Origin: an uncultured Robinsoniella sp.
Lineage (GTDB): Bacteria; Bacillota; Clostridia; Lachnospirales; Lachnospiraceae
Assembly: GCA_900540475.1 (NCBI GenBank)
Contig: UQGG01000017.1
Coordinates: 67,391-131,390 of the forward strand
Direction: 5' to 3'
Length of the DNA: 64,000 nucleotides
Of the stretch, positions 51,759-60,685 are shown piece after piece. Position 1 is the first letter of the stretch; every line of letters begins with the position of its first letter. The position numbers were made by a program, and so were the translations under genes. Under the pieces are notes generated by a model. That model was given only the letters and a program-made list of their open reading frames with translations, had not been told where the DNA came from and ran no database searches.

Positions 51759-52340
51759 CTAGCAATTTCTGGACCGGAGAATTTCATTTATTTCTTCTTC
51801 CGCCAGATCATGAACGGATAGTAAGGGTTGTGGCTCTTTCTGACCTTCGTTTAAAAATTTTTCAAACCACATCACATCATGCCATTTCCCAAATTTATAT
51901 CCGGTATTGTGATAGACACCCAACAGCGCAAAGCCAAAATGCCGATGGAGATTTTCGCTTCTTTCATTTGGATAAGTAACCCCTGCATAGACATTTCGGA
52001 TATTCTGGCGTTTCAGTATCTCTAACATGGCACCATACAGCGCTTTGCCAATGCCCTTTCCCTTTGCTTCGCCATCCACATACACGGACAGTTCTGCATT
52101 CCACTGATAGGCAGCCCGTTCCATCTGCCTGTGTGCATATGCATAACCACAGATCTTCCCTCCCTCTTCATATACCAGATAGGGATAAAAACGGGCTATT
52201 TCCCGGATTCTCTCTGCAAATACGCTAAGATTAGGCCTTTCATATTCAAATGTAATAACGGTATGGTCAATATATGGACCGTATATATTTAAAATGGCTT
52301 CTGCATCTTCCGGTACAGCCATTCGTATTTTGTTATTCAT
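51759..52340 (-). CDS. GNAT N-acetyltransferase (phosphinothricin-acetyltransferase-like)
   Basis: A 193-residue acetyl-CoA-dependent N-acetyltransferase. IRMAVPEDAEAILNIYGPYI at the start, the acetyl-CoA loop GKGIGKALYGAMLE, and VTYPNERSENLHRHFGF, YHNTGYKFGKWHDVMWFEK at the end follow the Pat/MnaT pattern, whose members acetylate methionine derivatives or herbicide-like amino acids. The ATG at 52340 follows GCAGGAG; an ATG further upstream lacks a site. Confidence 0.85.
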   Translation of the reverse strand: MNNKIRMAVPEDAEAILNIYGPYIDHTVITFEYERPNLSVFAERIREIARFYPYLVYEEGGKICGYAYAHRQMERAAYQWNAELSVYVDGEAKGKGIGKALYGAMLEILKRQNIRNVYAGVTYPNERSENLHRHFGFALLGVYHNTGYKFGKWHDVMWFEKFLNEGQKEPQPLLSVHDLAEEEINEILRSRNC

Positions 52341-52540
52341 TTTATCACTCCTGCGCTCAGACTTCATTCTGGATTGATTATAATATAGGAAAGCAGTGAT
52401 TGCAACTCCATATCCTTGGCGTTTTCCCTATCTTTCTACTGAATATGCTTTTTTAATATGTTTTTTTATGATAAAATAAGAGATAATATTTTTTACTGTA
52501 AAATTTTAACAATTCAGAAACTCCAAGGCAGGTAAAAGTC

Positions 52541-55000
52541 ATGAAAAGAAACAAGATACTTATAGTCGATGATATGGAAATAAACCGGGCAATTTTATGT
52601 GAGCTCTTCCACAGTGATTACGATGTACTGGAGGCAGAAAACGGACTGACTGCTCTGAACCTTTTACATCAGCATCAGGACAGTATAGCTATTATTCTTC
52701 TGGATATCGTTATGCCTGTTATGGATGGATTTCAGGTCATGGAACATCTTCAGTCAGAAGGAATTATGAAGAAAATCCCGGTTATCCTGATCACTGCTGA
52801 TACTTATCAGGAAAATGAAATTAAGGCGCTGAACCTGGGTGCTTCAGATATTATTTTAAAACCGTTTAATTCACATATTGTTAAAAAGCGTGTAGAGAAC
52901 AGTATTGAACTTTACCGGCATAAGAATCATCTGGAAGATTTGGTAGAACACCAGACAAAAAAACTGACGGAAACCAATGATTTTATCATTGATGCCCTGA
53001 GTACGGTAATCGAATACCGCAGTCTGGAATCCGGGCAGCATATCCGGCGTATCCGGGTACTGACGAAAACTCTGGCATCCTGTGTACAGCGCATGTTCCC
53101 GGAATATAAGCTGACTCCCAGACTGATTGACACGATCGCCAGCGCTTCCGCCATGCATGATATCGGTAAGATTGCCATTGCGGATTCCATTCTTTTAAAA
53201 CCGGGCCGTTTAACCCCGGAAGAATTTGAAGTCATGAAAACACACACGATCAAAGGCTGTGAAATTCTTCAAACCTTTCAGCGTATGGATGATAAAGTTT
53301 ATTTGCATTATTGCTATGATATCTGCCGCTTTCATCATGAACGATGGGATGGAAGGGGTTATCCGGACGGACTCAAAGGGGATGAAATCCCTGTCTGTGC
53401 CCAGATTGTATCCATCGCAGATGTGTACGATGCACTGACAAGCGACCGCGTATACAAACCGGCATACTCCCACGAGGAAGCGGCTCAAATGATTTTGCAT
53501 GGTGAATGCGGCACATTTTCCGAGCAGATGATTTCCTGCTTCCAGCAGGTATCCGGCATTTTCAAAGAAATCAGCGCTACTTACAAAGACGGCGCCATAG
53601 AGAATAATATTACCGCAACTTTTCTTCCGAATCAAACTGAGCTTTCCGCACCCTCCGTTAAAGATCCTTCTGACATTGCCAGAGAATTACAGGAGGCCTC
53701 TACTGCCTTGCAGAAAGAAACTCTGGAACGGGACGCTTTAATTAACGCCATTCCCGGCGGTGTGGCAAAAGTCGCGGTAGATGACGAATTTCGCATTTTG
53801 CTTGCTTCCGAGGGATTTTATAAGCTGACGGGATATACCAGAAATGAATATCATGCAGCCCCCATAGAGGGAAAAGGAATCCGCCTGATTCTGGAAGAAG
53901 ATATTCCCGAGCTGACCCAATCCATTAATCAGCAGATGAAAGATGGCTCTCCCATCTCTGTTCAATACCGGATTCGAAAAAAAGATGGAGGCATTGCCTG
54001 GATAGATGTCCATGGCTCTGCTGTGGAATTAGAAGACGGCATTGCCATTGTGCAGGCGGTATTTATAGACCAGACGCTGTCCAAGAAAACAGAAAACATG
54101 CTTTTGATGAACGAGGAGCGGTATCGGATTATTGTAGAACAGGCTCAGGATATTATTTTTGAATGGGATATGATGAACAGTACCATGTATCATTCACCAG
54201 CCTTTGAAAAGAAATTCAAATACGATCTTCCCATACACAATTTCTGGGAAACCATATGTACAACAGATATTGTCCATGAAGAAGACAAGAAACCCTTTCT
54301 GGATTTTAAAGAATTGCTGCGCAGCGGACAGTCCCATGCTGAACTGGAAATCAGGATAAAAATGAATACCGGAGAATACATCTGGTGCAGGATCAAGGCA
54401 AATGTTATCTTTGATCAGAACCAGCATCCCATCCGAACAATTGCCACCATATCAGATGTGGACGATTACAAAAAGGAAAATGCACTTTTGGAAAATATGG
54501 CGCAAAAGGATCTGCTGACCGGCATCTATAATAAGCTTACTACCGAAAAAATCATACAGGATTATCTGTCTGCTGACGGTAAAAACAAATGCCACGCTTT
54601 GTTTATTATTGATATCGATAACTTTAAAACAGTTAATGATACGTTCGGACATACCGTTGGGGATACGGTTCTGCAAATGATCAGTTCCTGTCTGAAGACC
54701 CATTTCCGAACAGAAGATATTATCGGAAGGGCAGGCGGAGATGAATTTGTAGTATTCTTAAAAAATGTGCCTTCGGATGCCCTGATCTATGAAAAAGCGG
54801 AATTACTCCGGGATGCCCTGCAGAATTTTTCCTTATCCGCCAAAGAATCCTTTCCTATTTCCATCAGCATCGGAATATCACTTTATCCACAAAATGGCTG
54901 CAAATACGCAGAGTTATTCACAACGGCGGATAAAGCATTGTACCGCTCTAAAAGAGATGGAAAAAACCGTTATACTTTTTATAATCAGGAGATTTGCTGA
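52541..55000 (+). CDS. Bifunctional c-di-GMP response regulator: REC-HD-GYP-PAS-PAS-GGDEF
   Basis: An 819-residue signalling protein. Residues 1-125: receiver domain with phospho-acceptor D55 in LLDIVMPVMDG and the KPF loop. Residues about 150-345: HD-GYP phosphodiesterase with H206-D207 in HDIGK and GRGYPDG at 271-277. Two PAS domains at about 395-510 and 520-640. Residues about 650-815: diguanylate cyclase with GGDEF at 732-736 and an inhibitory I-site RTED exactly five residues before it. Both halves retain their catalytic motifs, so it may make and degrade c-di-GMP. No adjacent histidine kinase. GGCAGGT precedes the ATG. Confidence 0.93.
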   Translation: MKRNKILIVDDMEINRAILCELFHSDYDVLEAENGLTALNLLHQHQDSIAIILLDIVMPVMDGFQVMEHLQSEGIMKKIPVILITADTYQENEIKALNLGASDIILKPFNSHIVKKRVENSIELYRHKNHLEDLVEHQTKKLTETNDFIIDALSTVIEYRSLESGQHIRRIRVLTKTLASCVQRMFPEYKLTPRLIDTIASASAMHDIGKIAIADSILLKPGRLTPEEFEVMKTHTIKGCEILQTFQRMDDKVYLHYCYDICRFHHERWDGRGYPDGLKGDEIPVCAQIVSIADVYDALTSDRVYKPAYSHEEAAQMILHGECGTFSEQMISCFQQVSGIFKEISATYKDGAIENNITATFLPNQTELSAPSVKDPSDIARELQEASTALQKETLERDALINAIPGGVAKVAVDDEFRILLASEGFYKLTGYTRNEYHAAPIEGKGIRLILEEDIPELTQSINQQMKDGSPISVQYRIRKKDGGIAWIDVHGSAVELEDGIAIVQAVFIDQTLSKKTENMLLMNEERYRIIVEQAQDIIFEWDMMNSTMYHSPAFEKKFKYDLPIHNFWETICTTDIVHEEDKKPFLDFKELLRSGQSHAELEIRIKMNTGEYIWCRIKANVIFDQNQHPIRTIATISDVDDYKKENALLENMAQKDLLTGIYNKLTTEKIIQDYLSADGKNKCHALFIIDIDNFKTVNDTFGHTVGDTVLQMISSCLKTHFRTEDIIGRAGGDEFVVFLKNVPSDALIYEKAELLRDALQNFSLSAKESFPISISIGISLYPQNGCKYAELFTTADKALYRSKRDGKNRYTFYNQEIC

Positions 55001-55004
55001 TTCA

Positions 55005-55043
55005 GGGACGCTTTGTAGATAGCGATGTCATACAAAGCGTCCC
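55005..55043. terminator. Hairpin between convergent genes, made from the GGACGC motif
   Basis: GGGACGCTTTGTA (55005-55017) and TACAAAGCGTCCC (55031-55043) form a perfect 13-bp stem five bases after the stop codon. T runs are poor (CTTCTC). The left arm is part of a motif repeated at 63930 and 25404. Confidence 0.6.
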
Positions 55044-55115
55044 CTTCTCAGAATATCCCAACACTCTCGATTATGGCGTCTAGTAGTGTAACGTTATAAA
55101 TTGTTTATCCTATCA

Positions 55116-56279
55116 CTAGATATCTCCATTTTTGTAAACAATTTTCCCGTCTATGATCGTATACAGCGTCTGTGTAAAAATTTCCAACGGATTACCGGAA
55201 AATATAACAATATCTGCATCCTTACCCGGTTTCAGACTGCCCACACGGTCCGATACTCCGCATATGATTGCCGGATTAATTGTAATTGCCTTTAATCCTT
55301 CTTCCATGGGCAGCCCCTGCTTTACGGAAAGCCCTGCACATAAGGGAAGGTATCGGATCATGGAAACCGGATGATCGGTTGTAATTGCGATCAGTACTCC
55401 GCTCTCCTGCAGGATTTTATCCGTCTTAAAACTTAAATTCTCGATTTCTATTTTAGATTTAGAAGTTAAATCAGGACCCACAATACAGGGATAACCGGAT
55501 TCCACTATTTTTTCCGTTATCAGATGTCCCTCTGTACAATGATCCAGGGTTAAATCCACTCCATATTCTTTTGCGATTCGTATTGCCGTCAATATATCAT
55601 CTGCTCTGTGCACATGAGCTTTTAATGGAATTTCCTTCCGAAATACAGGCATCCAGGATTCCATTTGGAAATCTTCCTCATCCACATCTAACTCCCCTGC
55701 CTCTTTTTTCAGAAAATACTTCCTTGCCTGAAAGAGCGTTTCTCTGAGAAGAGACGCAATTCCCATGCGGGTAGCGGGGCATACATCCTTGTTTCCATAG
55801 TTATTCTTAGGATTTTCTCCAAAGGCGATCTTCATCGCTGCCGGCTGCCGGATCACCATATCATCAATACAGCGCCCATGAGTCTTCAGGAATGCAAACT
55901 GTCCGCCCACCACATTAGAGCTGCCAGGTCCCGCCATGACAGAAGTAATCCCAGCCATAATTGCTTCATGAAACGCCGGGTCTAACGGATCGATAGCATC
56001 AATTGCCCGAAGAGCAGGAGTAACGGGGTCCGTCACCTCATTGCTGTCATCTCCAATGCTCCCATGCTTTTCTTCCGTAATACCAATATGGCAATGGGAT
56101 TCAATGATACCGGGCATCACCCAGCTGCCGCCGGCATCTATGATCTCATCCTCACCGCTGAGCGGGAACAACTCTTCCATGCCCCCCACTTCCACAATTT
56201 TGCTGCCTTTGGTACGGACGTACCCATTTTCATAGGTTTTTCCTTCCATCGTATGGATTTTTCCTTTTATGATTAACAA
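55116..56279 (-). CDS. Metal-dependent amidohydrolase (imidazolonepropionase-like)
   Basis: A 387-residue hydrolase. The metal site HCHIGI is in MPGIIESHCHIG, with later ligands in KAHVHRADDIL, LDHCTEG and AITTDHP; the C-terminal sandwich ends KPGKDADIVIFSGNPLEI. This subfamily acts on cyclic amides or peptides; the exact substrate is unknown. The start is TTG at 56279, seven bases after AGAGGG; the first internal ATG would cut into the N-terminal strand. Confidence 0.85.
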   Translation of the reverse strand: MLIIKGKIHTMEGKTYENGYVRTKGSKIVEVGGMEELFPLSGEDEIIDAGGSWVMPGIIESHCHIGITEEKHGSIGDDSNEVTDPVTPALRAIDAIDPLDPAFHEAIMAGITSVMAGPGSSNVVGGQFAFLKTHGRCIDDMVIRQPAAMKIAFGENPKNNYGNKDVCPATRMGIASLLRETLFQARKYFLKKEAGELDVDEEDFQMESWMPVFRKEIPLKAHVHRADDILTAIRIAKEYGVDLTLDHCTEGHLITEKIVESGYPCIVGPDLTSKSKIEIENLSFKTDKILQESGVLIAITTDHPVSMIRYLPLCAGLSVKQGLPMEEGLKAITINPAIICGVSDRVGSLKPGKDADIVIFSGNPLEIFTQTLYTIIDGKIVYKNGDI

Positions 56280-56379
56280 ATAATATCCCTCTTTCTATTG
56301 CAAATGCTTTTTTCGAAATAATGTACGTAATAAATATTCTTTCGCTATTATTTGTTATTATTCAAAAATTATCCATTTT

Positions 56380-56410
56380 TTTAGCAGGGCATGTTTTACG
56401 CCCTGCTAAA
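56380..56410 (-). terminator. Terminator overlapping the end of the AAA/nuclease gene
   Basis: TTTAGCAGGGC and GCCCTGCTAAA form a perfect 11-bp stem with a nine-base loop and a T run on the minus strand. The 5' arm encodes the last residues (FSRA) of the upstream gene, so the terminator begins inside the coding region. Confidence 0.85.
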
Positions 56411-58066
56411 TATTCCATGTGATACAATCCGATATTCCACTTTTGCTTCTTTTTGATAGTGAACAAGCCCAATATATATAATTTCCCCATTTAAACCATG
56501 AGCATATTGTAAATTCTCAATCTGTGCGATAGCCTCCTTTGCAAGAGCTTCCAGATTATGGTTCGTCTTGTCTGTATACTTAAACTCCATAATTATATGT
56601 GGATTTTCTTTTCTTCTGGATATCATAAGGATATCACTTCTTCCCTTTCCACTCTCACGATTGCTTTTTATTTCATAGATATCACTTAAGCAGACACACA
56701 TCCCAAGCATCATCATGTGATAGCTGCTTTCTCTGTCTCTCTTCGTCAAATCATGATAAGAGGGCAGCGATAAAAGTATCTCCCGGTAAATTTGTTCAAA
56801 GGCTTCTATGTCTTTTTCCATCAGTGCAGTTGCCAGAACTTCCAGTTGGTTACTTCCAACATGAAGATAATGTGCCGTCAGCGCTTTAAATGATTCCCGT
56901 ACCTCACCATTTGGAATACGCAGAACATATTTGTTATTGCGAATCACATTTTGAATTGTGACATACCCGGCATTAATCAACAACCCCCACAACGAGGCAC
57001 TGCTTTTTTCTTCATAAAAAGAAGTTTGAATATCTGCTACAACCGAAACCTCACCACTTTCCATCAATGTTTCGTAACTCCCTAAAAATGATTGATCCGC
57101 AGATGATATCGCTTTTTTAACCATGATATTCGAACTGGTATTTACCCAGAACAATTCCAGACATTTTCTGTTGGCATAATTAATTACAGACCACGGATTA
57201 TAGATTTCAACGCCTCCAAATCTATATCCGTCATACATCTCTTTCACATGCTCATCCAGTTCCAGTCCATAATAATTCAACAATACACCAACCTCTCTGT
57301 TCGTAAATCCAAAACAGTCCGCATATTCAGGATCCTTTACTGTACATACCAACAGGTTATTTAAGTCCGAAAAAATGTTTTCTTTTGCAACACGTTGAAT
57401 TCCGGTTAACATGGATGCATTCAGGTATTCATTATCTTTTAATGCAGTTCGAAGAAGCGTTGCCAGGACATCATAGACTTTTGCATAATATCCATTCACA
57501 TGTGCTTCTATAAAGGGTGTATCATATTCATCAATTAAAATATAGGGACGTATACCATAATATTCGTACAATGCTTTACTCAATTTATAGAGACAATTGG
57601 AAATCAGTGCCAGATCATCCCCTCTTTCTTTCAACTCCTGATAGATTCTCTTCAGATCATATCGGACAGTATCAGACACTTTTTTATCCCGGATGATCTC
57701 TGTATATTCATCCAGCAGAGATTTCAGGCTGTCATAAAGAAGGCTGATTAAAAATGTACTGCTGCTTCCCTTACAGTCCTTAAAGCTTATAAATATAACA
57801 GGTGCCTTATTCATCCGCTGTGCATATACAGTCTCCATGATCCTGGTACCTTCAAATATATCCCCCGCATCCTTTGTGATATCCAAAAACTCAGTAAGCA
57901 TGCTCATCCCCAATGTCTTACCAAAACGTCTGGGTCTGGTAACAAGTGTCACAGCTGCATCCCTCTCCAGAAACTCCTGAATCAGCAGTGTCTTGTCAAC
58001 ATAATAATTATTCTTTTCCCTTATAATACGAAAATCCTGCTTCCCAATGGGCAATGTCTTTTTCAA
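56396..58066 (-). CDS. AAA-ATPase-like protein with C-terminal PD-(D/E)XK domain
   Basis: A 556-residue protein of the family often annotated as AAA family ATPase/DUF1703. It opens PIGKQDFRIIREKNNYYVDKT, has Walker A TRPRRFGKTLGMSML and Walker B ILIDEYDTPF, and ends in a nuclease-like core (GRSDILMI then IIMEFKYTDK). Copies are frequent in gut Clostridia and Bacteroides; function is unproven, possibly DNA-directed or mobile. The start is a TTG at 58066 without a ribosome site, only about 12 bases after a TATAAT; an in-frame stop two codons upstream excludes a longer form, so translation may be nearly leaderless. Confidence 0.8.
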   Translation of the reverse strand: MKKTLPIGKQDFRIIREKNNYYVDKTLLIQEFLERDAAVTLVTRPRRFGKTLGMSMLTEFLDITKDAGDIFEGTRIMETVYAQRMNKAPVIFISFKDCKGSSSTFLISLLYDSLKSLLDEYTEIIRDKKVSDTVRYDLKRIYQELKERGDDLALISNCLYKLSKALYEYYGIRPYILIDEYDTPFIEAHVNGYYAKVYDVLATLLRTALKDNEYLNASMLTGIQRVAKENIFSDLNNLLVCTVKDPEYADCFGFTNREVGVLLNYYGLELDEHVKEMYDGYRFGGVEIYNPWSVINYANRKCLELFWVNTSSNIMVKKAISSADQSFLGSYETLMESGEVSVVADIQTSFYEEKSSASLWGLLINAGYVTIQNVIRNNKYVLRIPNGEVRESFKALTAHYLHVGSNQLEVLATALMEKDIEAFEQIYREILLSLPSYHDLTKRDRESSYHMMMLGMCVCLSDIYEIKSNRESGKGRSDILMISRRKENPHIIMEFKYTDKTNHNLEALAKEAIAQIENLQYAHGLNGEIIYIGLVHYQKEAKVEYRIVSHGIFSRA

Positions 58067-58142
58067 ATGTTTTTATATTATAGCCCAAATTCTTAATCAA
58101 TGCCACCTGAAAAGTTTTGCCTGAATTAAAACCTGAATTAAA

Positions 58143-58175
58143 AAAACACGCTCCTGAACCACTTGAGCGTGTTTT
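58143..58175. terminator. Terminator built from the repeat core
   Basis: AAAACACGCTC and GAGCGTGTTTT form a perfect 11-bp stem with an 11-base loop, eight bases past the mutarotase-like stop. Its arms equal the end of the dispersed repeat. Confidence 0.8.
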
Positions 58176-58182
58176 ATAAGAT

Positions 58183-58506
58183 TTACTCTAAATGATAAAC
58201 CTCTTCCATCCCGGACCAGAATTCCTCTTCTTTCCTGTCCGCCAGAGGCTGCATCAACGGCTTAACCAGATCCCACCACTTTTGCGTCGCCGGATCGGCT
58301 GCAACTTTTGCCATGTCTGCATCAAAGTCTTCTCCCACATATTCATAGTACGCAAACATGTAGTCCCCTCTTTGATAGATAGAATAGTTCTGGATGTTGC
58401 ATGCTTTCAGTATTTCATTTACTCCCGGAAGGGGGTCTGCATGATATGCTTTGTACTGTTCCAGACCCTCGGGTTTTATTTTGATCATTTCACCAATTCT
58501 TTTCAT
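58183..58506 (-). CDS. L-rhamnose mutarotase-family protein
   Basis: A 107-residue protein of the RhaM/YiiL family, which interconverts sugar anomers. Family segments: GEMIKIKPEGLEQYKAYHADP, NYSIYQRGDYMFAYYEYVG, WWDLVKPLMQPL and WSGMEEVYHLE. AGGGGGA precedes the ATG. It is the last gene of the ribose-type ABC operon, which suggests that the imported sugar is a rhamnose-like deoxyhexose or another slowly mutarotating sugar. No rhamnose kinase, isomerase or aldolase is present in the window. Confidence 0.9.
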   Translation of the reverse strand: MKRIGEMIKIKPEGLEQYKAYHADPLPGVNEILKACNIQNYSIYQRGDYMFAYYEYVGEDFDADMAKVAADPATQKWWDLVKPLMQPLADRKEEEFWSGMEEVYHLE

Positions 58507-58581
58507 ATTAATCCCCCTGTATAGCGCAAGCCAGCCTGCGTTATTCCTTTAGCTTTTACCCTATCCATTTCTGTATTAATG

Positions 58582-59628
58582 TTACTCTTCACCATAGATT
58601 TTCTGTGCTTCATCAAACAGGGCTTTTATGTTTGCCGGCGGCACATCCGGCATAATTGCTTCGTGGCTTGGAGAAATAATTAACCCTGTTGGGAAGATGG
58701 TTCGTAACTCTCTGACTTTCCCACACACTTCTTCCGGTGTTCCGTTTACCAGAAGATCCTGGGTATCTACACCGCCGCAGAAGGAAACCTTACCATCAAA
58801 TTTTTCTTTCAGGAGCTCCGGCTGCATACCGGCTGCAAGTGCCTGAATGGGGTGTACAATATCTACGCCGGCTTCTATTAAATCCGGAATAACATCAGCG
58901 ATTGAACCGCAGGAATGATAAATGACTTTCAATCCATAACTGTGTGCTTGTTCCACCAGTTTTCTGCATCCGGGCATGATGAACTCTTTTACCATTGCCG
59001 GAGAAAGCATCAGTCCCCGCTGGCTTCCCATATCATTGCCGATCAGTACTGCATTTAATTTTCCTTTTGTTGCTTCGTAAAATATTTCATTTGCTTTCAG
59101 GTAGAAATCCACAATCTTATCATTCACCGCCTCATACACTTCCGGATTGGCAATCATATTCATGAGTGCTGTCTCCATTCCAAAAGAAGCGCATGCATCC
59201 TGAAAATGAGCTGACCACATCATGCCCAAAACCACTTTGCCCTCAGGTGCCAGTTCTACTCTGCGTCTGCATTCTTCCACATCAATATATTGGGCTGGAT
59301 CCGGCCACTCAAAGAAATCCAGGTCCTCCAGGTCTTCTGCATCTTTAAAGCATCCGTCTGCCGTTAAGGTTCGGTCTTCTACGTCCACATTTCCATCCAT
59401 ATACCAGTCAAATGCTGCATAAATTGCACTTGCCGTTGGAGACTGATAGGGTACCTCTACCGCATAGAAGTCATCTCCCACCGCCAGTTTTAATTCGTGC
59501 ATATTTTTTACACCGTAATAATCAAATAACGCCGGCTGTGCAAAAATATCCGGCATGCCCAGCCATGCCGCCGGTCTGTCTACCGGCTTTCTGTCTACCG
59601 TTGCATAAAAACGTTCTAAACTGTTCAT
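58582..59628 (-). CDS. URO-D/MtaA-family protein with zinc motif, sugar-operon type
   Basis: A 348-residue member of the uroporphyrinogen decarboxylase superfamily. Unlike the paralogue at 18906, it keeps the zinc-type motif: YHSCGSIADVIPDLIEAGVD and later VSFCGGVDTQDLL, matching the H-x-C...C pattern of MtaA/CmuA corrinoid-dependent methyltransferases. GGGAGG precedes the ATG. It lies between the ABC permease and the mutarotase-like gene, so it likely acts on the same sugar-derived compound; no corrinoid protein gene is nearby, which argues against plain methyl transfer. Confidence 0.82.
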   Translation of the reverse strand: MNSLERFYATVDRKPVDRPAAWLGMPDIFAQPALFDYYGVKNMHELKLAVGDDFYAVEVPYQSPTASAIYAAFDWYMDGNVDVEDRTLTADGCFKDAEDLEDLDFFEWPDPAQYIDVEECRRRVELAPEGKVVLGMMWSAHFQDACASFGMETALMNMIANPEVYEAVNDKIVDFYLKANEIFYEATKGKLNAVLIGNDMGSQRGLMLSPAMVKEFIMPGCRKLVEQAHSYGLKVIYHSCGSIADVIPDLIEAGVDIVHPIQALAAGMQPELLKEKFDGKVSFCGGVDTQDLLVNGTPEEVCGKVRELRTIFPTGLIISPSHEAIMPDVPPANIKALFDEAQKIYGEE

Positions 59629-59667
59629 CCTTTATTCCTCCCAAATTTACTCTCATCTAAACACGCC

Positions 59668-60624
59668 CTACGCCTGGCTTCTCTTCTGGATGCTGTTGAT
59701 AATAACCGCACCAAAGATAACAAGACCCTTAATAACGCTCTGCATATATGCGTTTACACCTAATAATACCATACCATTACTTAAGATTCCAACAAATAGT
59801 AAACCAATAATGGTTCCGCCAAGCTTTCCTTCACCGCCCATCATATTCGTTCCGCCGATGATTGCACCAGCGATGGTATCCATTTCCCAGCCGTTAGCAC
59901 AAGTGGGATCTCCGGAACGTACTTTGGATGTTAACAGCACGCCTGCAACACCGCAGAGCATGGATGAAATAACGAAAACCATTGTTTTTACTTTTTCCAC
60001 GTTAATACCGGAAAGCCTTGCTGACTCCTGATTTCCTCCTATGGCGTAGACCGATCTGCCAAATGCCGTGTATTTCATAATGTAAATAAAGACTGCATAG
60101 AAGATAATCATGTAAATGACCAGATAGGGAACCGGACCTATGGACCCCGAAGCTATTTTTCCAAAGGAATCCGGAAGTCCTGCTACCGGATATCCGCCGG
60201 TAATGGTCTGTGCCAGTCCTCTGAATGCCTGCATCAGCGCCAGTGTTACCAAAAATGAATGGAGTTTCAGCTTTGCGGTAACGCCACCGGAGATAAATCC
60301 TAATACTCCTGCCACTAAAACGGTGAGAATAATTGCAACCGGAATTGGCAGCCCGGCATTCATCATCATTGCTGCACATACAGAAGCAAAGGCTACAATG
60401 GACCCCACACTCAAATCAATATTTCCGGTTATAATAATCATCGTCATACCGATTGCAACAATAGACTGTATGGATATCTGTTTTACAATTGTCATTAGAT
60501 TTGCTGTGGTTAAAAATTTGTCACTGGCTACTGCCATAATAATACACATTAAAACCAAAACAAAATACATGATATACTTCATTAAAAATGCTTTTATATC
60601 GAAACTTTTTGCTTTCGCATTCAT
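59668..60624 (-). CDS. Ribose-type sugar ABC transporter permease
   Basis: A 318-residue RbsC-family permease with eight to ten hydrophobic segments. TGNIDLSVGSIVAFASVCAAMM, the AIGGNQESARLSGINVEKVK coupling segment, GAIIGGTNMMGGEGKLGGTIIG and the C-terminal VKGLVIFGAVIINS are diagnostic. The ATG at 60624 follows TTGGAGG. Confidence 0.92.
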   Translation of the reverse strand: MNAKAKSFDIKAFLMKYIMYFVLVLMCIIMAVASDKFLTTANLMTIVKQISIQSIVAIGMTMIIITGNIDLSVGSIVAFASVCAAMMMNAGLPIPVAIILTVLVAGVLGFISGGVTAKLKLHSFLVTLALMQAFRGLAQTITGGYPVAGLPDSFGKIASGSIGPVPYLVIYMIIFYAVFIYIMKYTAFGRSVYAIGGNQESARLSGINVEKVKTMVFVISSMLCGVAGVLLTSKVRSGDPTCANGWEMDTIAGAIIGGTNMMGGEGKLGGTIIGLLFVGILSNGMVLLGVNAYMQSVIKGLVIFGAVIINSIQKRSQA

Positions 60625-60685
60625 CTTTCTATCCTCCAAAATTTACATAAGCATGTCTGAAACACACTGGTTCCATGTTATACAA

